DNA from: Acinetobacter sp. ANC 4470 | GTDB taxonomy: Bacteria > Pseudomonadota > Gammaproteobacteria > Pseudomonadales > Moraxellaceae | DNA: 64,000 bases | Reading direction: 5' to 3' | NCBI RefSeq assembly: GCF_002135335.1 | Contig: NZ_NEGC01000004.1 | Span: forward strand, 248,001-312,000 | In this document: piece by piece, positions 18,778 to 25,417 of the stretch | Layout of the letters: each line of letters opens with the position of its first letter | Numbering within the stretch: position 1 is the first letter of the stretch | Program-made: the position numbers and the translations under genes | The notes under the pieces: generated by a model | The model's database searches: none | Told to the model about the DNA's origin: nothing | Seen by the model: only the letters and a program-made list of their open reading frames with translations

Positions 18778-19224
18778 TTATTGATCTGGAATTTCAGGAT
18801 TAACCAACAAAGCCAACAATTGCAATGACTCTTGCCAGCCCAAATAACAGGCTTCAACTAGAATGACATCGGGAATACCCGATTGCGTAATATTGACCTC
18901 CGTCCCGACAGAAACGGCTTTGAGTTGAATGATCACTTCAATTTGCCCTGATAAATTTGGATCATCAAACTGGTCGGTATAGCGTAATAACTGATTTGGA
19001 ACCAGCTCATGATAAGTTCCACTAAAACCATGGCTTGAACCTGTAGAAAAATTACAAAAGGACATTTTATAGGTTCCGCCAACTTTAGCATCCAGATGAT
19101 GAACTTTGGCGGTAAAGCCATAGGGTGCCATCCATTTCACTAAGGCATCAGGGTCAATAAATGCTTTAAATACCCGTTCTGGTGGCGCACTGAATACACG
19201 ATGCAACTTCACGGTATTAGTCAT
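18778..19224 (-). CDS. SRPBCC family protein (AHSA1/CalC-like)
   Basis: 148 residues. HRVFSAPPERVFKAFIDPDALVKWMAPYGF is the standard start of the AHSA1/SRPBCC ligand-binding fold, with GGTYKMSFCN and a C-terminal GWQESLQLLALLV helix. Such small cytoplasmic proteins bind hydrophobic ligands or act as stress-response factors; the specific ligand is not known. It is transcribed alone, with a 91-base gap before the next minus-strand gene. Confidence 0.88.
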   Translation of the reverse strand: MTNTVKLHRVFSAPPERVFKAFIDPDALVKWMAPYGFTAKVHHLDAKVGGTYKMSFCNFSTGSSHGFSGTYHELVPNQLLRYTDQFDDPNLSGQIEVIIQLKAVSVGTEVNITQSGIPDVILVEACYLGWQESLQLLALLVNPEIPDQ

Positions 19225-19332
19225 GATTTCATCCTTTATTTTTGTTTTATAAGGGAGTTATTTTACGCTGTGTAACTTTAACTTTTGTATCGTTTTGGCT
19301 TTTTTATGGTTTTAGTTGTATTCATGATATAT

Positions 19333-19364
19333 AAAAAAGCATGCCTTATTGAGCATGCTTTTTA
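19333..19364 (-). terminator. terminator of the rraB-like gene
   Basis: AAAAAGCATGC and GCATGCTTTTT form a stem with an 8-base loop and T-runs on both strands. It lies 25 bases past the stop of the RraB-like gene. Confidence 0.82.
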
Positions 19365-19388
19365 AAATAATAAATTATTAATTTATAT

Positions 19389-19760
19389 TTATTCTTCTTC
19401 AACATCTTCATCATCGTAAACGTAAGCCATGCAACCCCAACCGTCATATTCACCGCCATGTTGTTCTGCAATTTTGCCAAACCATTCTTCTAAATCCACG
19501 ATGTCTGAATATTCAGGTTCCATATACACATAAATCGTAATGACCCATTCTGCCGTGTCAGACTCTTCATCTTCAAACATGCTGATTTTTTGTTCTTCTT
19601 TAAGCAAATAAAGTGCACATTTTTCAGCTTGTTCTTCAGTTTGGAATGCAATAGAAAACTCTATTTCATGCGCTTCTGTTAGGTCATCACCATCTTCAGC
19701 CATTTGCCAAAGTACATTACCATTGTCGTCATCTGGAAATTGTTCAAAATTACGTGTCAT
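19389..19760 (-). CDS. RraB-like ribonuclease E inhibitor family protein
   Basis: 123 residues from the ATG at 19760, preceded by AAGGA at fitting distance; an ATG seven codons upstream lacks a site. It is very acidic, with two ferredoxin-like halves. The C-terminal IAEQHGGEYDGWGCMAYV matches the EYDGWG signature of RraB/DUF1260, and the DDEDVEEE tail matches the acidic end of RraB. RraB binds RNase E and changes degradosome activity in E. coli; the same role here is inferred from family. Confidence 0.8.
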   Translation of the reverse strand: MTRNFEQFPDDDNGNVLWQMAEDGDDLTEAHEIEFSIAFQTEEQAEKCALYLLKEEQKISMFEDEESDTAEWVITIYVYMEPEYSDIVDLEEWFGKIAEQHGGEYDGWGCMAYVYDDEDVEEE

Positions 19761-19915
19761 GGGGAGTTTCCTTATCTTCATTATGTACAGCTATAGCATT
19801 GTACTTAGATTAGCTCAAGTTTGTTTCAATTTGCAGATGCTATTTATAATGAGTAGACAAAAGGTTACATGCTTAAAACCAACGTTCCTAACTGAGTCAC
19901 TTGCCTAAAAATTAA

Positions 19916-20210
19916 TTAAAAAGGCATATTTCCTTTAATTTCAATATGTTCTCCACTCAACGGCTGCTTAAATGCCAAGATGCTTAGCAAACATTAAAAT
20001 ACCCGAGGTTGCCATATCTAGGCGATGGGTAATTTTGGCATGCGGGTATTTTTCAACAGCACGTAAATAGGCACTGTCATGATGCTCAGGTAAACGCCCG
20101 GGTACAGACAATAAACCCGCAGGCTTGTCGATCACCAGCAAATCATCATCTTCATAGACGATGCAAAGTGGTTGTTGCGGAGGCATATAAACAAAGTGGT
20201 TTGAAGGCAT
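19916..20210 (-). pseudogene. RluA-family pseudouridine synthase, internally deleted
   Basis: The N-terminal part is well preserved: VYEDDDLLVIDKPAGLLSVPG and the catalytic HRLDMATSGILMFAKH, whose Asp is the essential residue. After KH the reading jumps: the frame closes at once, but the next frame gives LAFKQPLSGEHIEIKGNMPF and a stop at 19918-19916, which is what the last 20 residues of this family look like. So about the middle half of a protein of roughly 210-220 residues has been lost and the join is out of frame. The remaining 80-residue frame (19968-20210) has the catalytic loop but no complete fold. Confidence 0.85.
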
Positions 20211-20294
20211 AGTGTACGGCGTAATCGAAAAAATTTAGAGGAAAAATAATAAGGAAAAATTCAGCTGTCAATCACTGGATAAGGTCGTATCAGC

Positions 20295-21008
20295 TTAATC
20301 TGCCAGATAATAATCCACCGTTGACACGACTCGTACTTTCTTTAAGTACGGCGTATTACTGTCCCGATCTTCAATACTAAACAAGCCCTGATTTGCCGAT
20401 TTAATTTTACCTAAACCGCTTTTAGAATCGGCAGCAAATTTTTCTGCAACGCTGCGTGCATTTTGCGTTGCTTGCTCAATCATGGCAGGTTTAATGTCAT
20501 TCAATTTGGTAAATAAATATTCGGTTCGTTGTCCAGAGTCATCGCCACCAAAGGCAATGCCTTTTTTACCCAATACCACTAAACGACTTTGTGCCCCACG
20601 TACCGCATCTATTTTATGAGTATATACGGTAATGGTTTGATGGGCGGTATAACGTAGCGCAACATTTGCATCGCCGCCATATTGTTGGGCATATTTATCG
20701 GTGGTGCCGGGGGCAGCAGTGGTAATTTCCTCTGCCGTAAAACCTTCACTTTTTAAAAATGCCTGAATTTGTTGAGTATGGGTTTCCATCGTGTCGTATA
20801 ACTGGGTCAGATCTTGATTGGCTGAACTAAAACGAATGGGCCACACTGCCACGTCGGCTTTCACTTCACGTTCCGATAAACCTTTGACTGAAACAATCCG
20901 TTCATATTGTTTAATTTTCAGTGCGCTATTGGCTAAAATCCAGCCCGCGATAATCATACCCAAGCAAATTAAACCACCTAAAATAAGTGCGGGTTTGAGT
21001 TGATTCAT
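20295..21008 (-). CDS. SIMPL domain protein (DUF541)
   Basis: 237 residues. An N-terminal transmembrane anchor or signal (about residues 7-27) precedes VKGLSEREVKADVAVWPIRFS, the conserved first strand of DUF541. The later LVVLGKKGIAFGG, ARSVAEKFAADSKSGLGKI and RVVSTVDYYL at the C-terminus also fit. The protein is expected in the periplasm, anchored to the inner membrane. Relatives include E. coli YggE, linked to oxidative stress, and BP26 of Brucella, which forms channel-like oligomers. The exact role is unknown. It is a single-gene unit. Confidence 0.9.
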   Translation of the reverse strand: MNQLKPALILGGLICLGMIIAGWILANSALKIKQYERIVSVKGLSEREVKADVAVWPIRFSSANQDLTQLYDTMETHTQQIQAFLKSEGFTAEEITTAAPGTTDKYAQQYGGDANVALRYTAHQTITVYTHKIDAVRGAQSRLVVLGKKGIAFGGDDSGQRTEYLFTKLNDIKPAMIEQATQNARSVAEKFAADSKSGLGKIKSANQGLFSIEDRDSNTPYLKKVRVVSTVDYYLAD

Positions 21009-21665
21009 TAGACTAAACTCCTTTTACCAATTATTTTTATCCAGTTTTTGTGGTTGTATTATCGCTAGCACAGTAGAACAAAACACGTTGAAATTATTTT
21101 TAATAGAGACTCAGGATATATAACGATTCCCTGCATAGCAGCAGATTGCCTTTAAAGTAACAGATTTGATATATGGATATGAATTGTTCATTTGTATCTA
21201 CATTTTTTAATTTAAAATTTATTCTATATTTATGATTTTTAATTATTTTTACATTCTTATTCTGTTTTATTCGATAAATAATTTTTTAGGGTGTTGGGGA
21301 AAACATTATGTTTTACTTCAACAATTATAGCTTTGTAAGCGATAACTTTTAGCCTATAAACTTGTGATCTATAGCGTCCTAAGCCGAATCGAGACCTTTT
21401 GGGCGAGTACCACACTGACTTTATAAGTAACTGGTAGCATCTACTCTTTTCGATCCCCGTCACACCCTTGAGATACAATTTAACAAGATCGCTTCGGAAT
21501 TATTTCCCTAAGAAAAACCAATTTTCATATTTTTTAGTAAAATTTCTCATATAAAATTAAAATAATAGTATTTTTTACCATTTTGAATAAGATATTGATT
21601 TTTTATTTCGCAAAAACACCAAATAAGAGAATTAAATCGTCTATTTAAAACATCCTGTCATCCAT
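21009..21665. other. long intergenic region, no supported gene
   Basis: Very AT-rich except for a less AT-rich patch at about 21360-21480. A 73-codon minus-strand frame (21257-21478) has no recognisable family, no ribosome binding site and odd composition, so I do not call it. The patch contains GGGCGAGTAC (21401-21410), which also occurs at 14894-14903 beside another unexplained stretch; both may be relics of the same mobile sequence. Confidence 0.4.
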
Positions 21666-22379
21666 TTAAAATTTTGAAAAACCTAATTCGTCAAAATCTT
21701 TAATTTTGGATAAATAGATCGGTGCTAAATTAACTTTACTCCATGTTTCTTTAAATTTTGGGTCGTCATCGAAGTCTTCATTTAAATTTTTACGAATAAC
21801 TTTTTTAGCCGTTAAAAAATTGATACTGGTTTCGCTTTGAACATATGGTCCATGATTACTGGAATCATCATAACCAATTAAGCGTAGGTCATTGTCTTGT
21901 GCTCTAAAACTATAGTTCCAATAGCCATAGCGCCCATGACCATAATGAACGTTGAGTAAGCCTTTTTCGATGGAGATCCATAACTCCGGCGCAAAATACA
22001 CGCCACCCTCTTCATTTTCTGAGGAGAAACAACTGAGGTTGCTTAGGACTTGTTTGTATTTATCTTTATCGGCAAGCAAGACAATGATGCCACGGCGGTT
22101 TCGATCCAGTTTTCCACGATATTCATGATCGACCCATTCTTTAGGATTTGTTCCTTTCACAATTAAGAGCAAATCTTTTACGCCATCTTTATTTAAGTCA
22201 CCTTCAACCGCTTCAAACAACACATATTTGGCAGGAATATAAGTCTTATATTTGATTTGGTCTTTTTGCAGTTTGACTTGTTCGAATGTGGGTTTTGTTT
22301 CTTGTGCAAAAGTAATTTGAGGAATAAAAAATGTGGCTGATAAGGTTAGAAATGTGCTTAGGAGTAGTTTAGGTTTCAT
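21666..22379 (-). CDS. hypothetical exported protein
   Basis: 237 residues from the ATG at 22379, which gives the clean signal peptide MKPKLLLSTFLTLSATFFIP with likely cleavage after TFA. Two more ATGs lie up to 11 codons upstream and none has a clear ribosome binding site. EGDLNKDGVKDLLLIVKG is a calcium-loop-like DxNxDGxxD segment as in FG-GAP/VCBS-type repeats. The mature protein is rich in aromatic residues (HYGHGRYGYWNYSFR). It is probably periplasmic or secreted. No close family was recognised and no functional neighbours are present. Confidence 0.75.
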   Translation of the reverse strand: MKPKLLLSTFLTLSATFFIPQITFAQETKPTFEQVKLQKDQIKYKTYIPAKYVLFEAVEGDLNKDGVKDLLLIVKGTNPKEWVDHEYRGKLDRNRRGIIVLLADKDKYKQVLSNLSCFSSENEEGGVYFAPELWISIEKGLLNVHYGHGRYGYWNYSFRAQDNDLRLIGYDDSSNHGPYVQSETSINFLTAKKVIRKNLNEDFDDDPKFKETWSKVNLAPIYLSKIKDFDELGFSKF

Positions 22380-22542
22380 CGTTTTTATTAAAATTTTCAT
22401 AAGTGTGAACATCGATTATTAAGGAGAAAAAAATTGTATTTTTCTCATAAACAGTACATCAAGCATATACGTAGTGATGGTTTTAAAAATTCATTGGTTA
22501 TTGATATAAAATTAAAATAACCACTTCATCAGTATTCCATAC

Positions 22543-23121
22543 TTACAGCACAGCACTATTCATATTTTCTTGTTTCTTCCGTCTTACCCAACGCACTGCT
22601 AAAACAATCAATAGCAACACAAGCGCAACGACCAACACGGGTACCATCAACGACAAAACCGACAGTAAAAATGCCCCTATCCACTCACCTGTAGAAACCA
22701 CAGGGTTTGCAATACCACCCGTTGTTGCTGTTGATAAACCACGAACTGCAACTGTACTCATTTGCACTGCACCTGCCGTACCACCACCGACAATAATCGC
22801 TGCCGCCCAACTGGCAAACTGTGACATTTCCCCACTACTAACCGCCATTGTTGCAAGCGTCCCTGCAATCATCGCCGCAGGAGTTGCAACTGTATCTAAT
22901 AAATTATCCACCCACGGTACATAATAAGCTGCTATTTCACAAACCGTTGCCACCGCTAAAGCAATACACACAGAAGGCATTGCCAGCCAATCAAAGCCCT
23001 TCATCGGTTCAAACCATCCCATCAGGGATGCCACGCTCATCACCAACAAAGGGACAAAGACACGAAAACCACAGGCAGCGCTTAAACCGATACCTATACA
23101 TAAACCTAATATTGTTTCCAT
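22543..23121 (-). CDS. DUF4126 membrane protein
   Basis: 192 residues from the ATG at 23121, which has GGAG 6 bases upstream. About five hydrophobic helices; GIGLSAACGFRVFVPLL is the typical DUF4126 N-terminus and GWIGAFLLSVLSLMVPVL a later helix. The tail ends basic (VRWVRRKKQENM), which suggests a cytoplasmic C-terminus. Family function is unknown. It stands alone after the zinc-ribbon gene's terminator. Confidence 0.88.
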   Translation of the reverse strand: METILGLCIGIGLSAACGFRVFVPLLVMSVASLMGWFEPMKGFDWLAMPSVCIALAVATVCEIAAYYVPWVDNLLDTVATPAAMIAGTLATMAVSSGEMSQFASWAAAIIVGGGTAGAVQMSTVAVRGLSTATTGGIANPVVSTGEWIGAFLLSVLSLMVPVLVVALVLLLIVLAVRWVRRKKQENMNSAVL

Positions 23122-23187
23122 TGTGTTCTCCAAACTTATTTATTGTGATTGGCTGTTATTGTTTTATCTCATTTGATTATAAATTAA

Positions 23188-23217
23188 CAAAAAGCCCTAT
23201 CAAGTGATAGGGCTTTT
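23188..23217 (-). terminator. terminator after the small zinc-ribbon gene
   Basis: AAAAGCCCTATCA and TGATAGGGCTTTT pair with a 3-4 base loop. T-runs lie on both sides. It separates the zinc-ribbon gene from the DUF4126 gene. Confidence 0.85.
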
Positions 23218-23261
23218 ATATAAAACAGGATTGGCTGTTTTATGAATGTCGCTAGGCACTT

Positions 23262-23396
23262 TTATTTTTTAAATTCAGTGCCATGGCATTTGGTACACGG
23301 GGGTAAACGGTCTGTACCAATTTCTAAGTAAGTGCGACGTCCGCACTGAATACAAAAATAGAAGCCTGTTCCGGGTTTTTCGCCAGCAGTAACCAT
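23262..23396 (-). CDS. small zinc-ribbon protein
   Basis: 44 residues from the ATG at 23396, preceded by GGAG 7 bases upstream. An in-frame extension to 23489 has no such site. It reads GEKPGTGFYFCIQCGRRTYL and then LPPCTKCHGTEF: two CxxC pairs (CIQC, CTKC), the classical zinc ribbon. The pattern GEKPGxGxYxCxxCG is a known small family of unknown function, widespread in bacteria. It is likely a cytoplasmic metal-binding protein. Confidence 0.85.
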   Translation of the reverse strand: MVTAGEKPGTGFYFCIQCGRRTYLEIGTDRLPPCTKCHGTEFKK

Positions 23397-23516
23397 TTTT
23401 GTTCTCCATATGTTTTTAGAAATGGTGAACCTAGTATAACTTTTTTGTGATGGTTGTCTATTGTCCATTTCGACAGTTGATGATGTCATTTATGCAAGAA
23501 ATGATTTCAAAACTTT

Positions 23517-25343
23517 TTATTTTCCCCTATTTGCTTTCCTCGATTTTTTTTGAATTTTGGACTTCGGCTTTCTATTTACTTTTTTTCTAAACTCTTCGGC
23601 TTCGTGCTCAAAGAAATCTTCTCTAATTAAACGTTGTAAATTCATAGGAATTTTCTTTAACTCATATTTTTCGCCTGCTAATGTTTTAAAATAAATCTCA
23701 TCAAAAATATCTGCCTCCTCTAATGCGAGTGGGATGTAATCGGCTTTCGCTGAAATAAATCCTTGCAAACCACCCTCATACTTTAAATATGCACCAACAT
23801 ATTCTAACTCATCCATACTCACTACTTTATTATGTAGTTGATTTTTTTGTGATAAAAATCCATAAAAGTCAGAATAATTTAATTTTAAGTGTTCCCATGC
23901 ATGAACAATACTGTCAAGATTTGCAATATCTATTACCCAAGGATAGGTTTCATCAACTTGTTTATCTAATAAATAATTTAAATTACAACCAAGAGCACCA
24001 AAATCATCCCTTGTTACACAAATAGTATGAATAACTTTAATTTCTTTCAAAGGGATCTCTGTTAAAAGCTTTCCTTTTTTGGTATATAAAGTTAATTTTT
24101 TATCTTCTAACACTCTCTTTTTTAAACTATTTGCTTGATCAAATGCCTTCTGTAATCCTGTACTACTTTTAAAGTGACCTCTAATTTTAATAAAAGCCTT
24201 TTCAGTATCGCGCATTGGTTCTTTGGGTGGCGATGCTTTTGCCTCTACAATCAATAAAACGCCATTATCATAAATTACTAAATCATGTTCATTTCTAGAA
24301 TTATTATTTTCAAATGCACTTTCATAAAACAATGCATCAGAACTACAAATTTTCTTGAATAGTTCGCCTGTTTTTATTTCTAATTTTTTATCACGAGCCT
24401 TTACTATTTTTTGAGCATTTGGAACATTTTTATATAAAAACCCCTCTAAAAAGTTAATGATTGAAATAAAAAAAGAATTATTCAACACATAATAAATTTT
24501 ATTTTCTTCATAAAATAAAGATTTAAACGAAACAGGATTTTTATCAGTAAGATATATAATTTCTTCAACACCACCTCTTTTCAAGCCAAACACAGACAAT
24601 ATATTATTATATTTTTCTGCTCCTATTTTTTCTAAAACTTTAGACGACTCAATTGAAAATAAGTTAAGAGTATTTTCAAAAAGTCTCTGTCCTCTTTTTC
24701 TTAATTCTTCATCATTTCTAATGCTATTAATTTCAGTATTATAATTTTCGATATTCTCATCTAACTTTGATAAAAAATTTTCTCTACTTTTATCCAAGTA
24801 ATTATAATCTTCTTGTAAATCATCCATTGCTCTTTGAATTTCATCTTCTAAAGCACTTGCAAAATCAATTAAATCTTTTACAGTAAAGCCATAAGTATCA
24901 TGTACTAGGGGAGAATATCCATCAAACCAAAATAAAACCCACTCTCTAATTTGATGAGAGCTTAATGTCTTACTTGTAAAAAAATAATGAATAAAAGCAG
25001 ACATTACTACTAGCTTTGTTTTTTTATCATTCTCATTATTCTTATCTACATCAAAATAGTTAAGAGTATAAAAATTGAATATTTTATTTAGTAATTTACT
25101 AATTTTTTGATCTAAATCTTGACTAAACTCAATAGGACTTTCTGGTTCTTCTTGTGATACAGCTAAACCTAATAAATAAGTCCCTTGCTGAAAAGGTGAG
25201 CTTAATACCTTAGATCTTCCATGATTAAACTCATGCTGTCGCATACTTACAAAATTTACCAAAGACTCTAAACTAATCGTAGCAATTAATTGTTTTAGTT
25301 CTTCAATCGTTTTTAATAATTCAACATGTAATTCTGATTTCAT
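23517..25343 (-). CDS. large protein with PD-(D/E)XK nuclease-like core
   Basis: About 608 residues from the ATG at 25343. The frame is open to 25367, but that part overlaps the acnD terminator. The middle (about residues 355-425) reads NEHDLVIYDNGVLLIVEAKA, i.e. D-x(8-12)-E-x-K after an upstream Glu, followed by FDQANSLKKRV, an arrangement typical of PD-(D/E)XK nucleases. The N-terminal half is helical with coiled-coil stretches (DELQEDY-, ENIENYNTEINS-like). The C-terminus is very basic (KVNRKPKSKIQKKSRK), fitting nucleic-acid binding. Codons are much richer in A/T than in neighbouring genes, which suggests transfer. No methylase or other defence gene is adjacent. Function unknown; a solitary defence or repair nuclease is possible. 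Confidence 0.75.
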   Translation of the reverse strand: MKSELHVELLKTIEELKQLIATISLESLVNFVSMRQHEFNHGRSKVLSSPFQQGTYLLGLAVSQEEPESPIEFSQDLDQKISKLLNKIFNFYTLNYFDVDKNNENDKKTKLVVMSAFIHYFFTSKTLSSHQIREWVLFWFDGYSPLVHDTYGFTVKDLIDFASALEDEIQRAMDDLQEDYNYLDKSRENFLSKLDENIENYNTEINSIRNDEELRKRGQRLFENTLNLFSIESSKVLEKIGAEKYNNILSVFGLKRGGVEEIIYLTDKNPVSFKSLFYEENKIYYVLNNSFFISIINFLEGFLYKNVPNAQKIVKARDKKLEIKTGELFKKICSSDALFYESAFENNNSRNEHDLVIYDNGVLLIVEAKASPPKEPMRDTEKAFIKIRGHFKSSTGLQKAFDQANSLKKRVLEDKKLTLYTKKGKLLTEIPLKEIKVIHTICVTRDDFGALGCNLNYLLDKQVDETYPWVIDIANLDSIVHAWEHLKLNYSDFYGFLSQKNQLHNKVVSMDELEYVGAYLKYEGGLQGFISAKADYIPLALEEADIFDEIYFKTLAGEKYELKKIPMNLQRLIREDFFEHEAEEFRKKVNRKPKSKIQKKSRKANRGK

Positions 25344-25354
25344 CATATTCTCAG

Positions 25355-25387
25355 TAAAAAACCCCACTTAACAGTAGGGTCTTTTTT
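25355..25387 (-). terminator. terminator of acnD
   Basis: On the minus strand an A-run, ACCCTACT-GTTA-AGTGGGGT and TTTTTT follow the acnD stop by about 30 bases. The next gene's ATG lies about 10 bases beyond it. Confidence 0.75.
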
Positions 25388-25417
25388 AAACAATATCAAT
25401 TACTTTAGCTTAAAGTA

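Noticed and set aside
21430..21470. A tRNA T-arm-like text (TTCGATCCCCG)
   Set aside because: No matching acceptor, anticodon or D-arm and the T-stem does not pair; not a tRNA.
21257..21478. 73-codon minus-strand frame in the 21 kb gap
   Set aside because: No ribosome binding site, no recognisable domain, odd composition and no start evidence; treated as non-coding.
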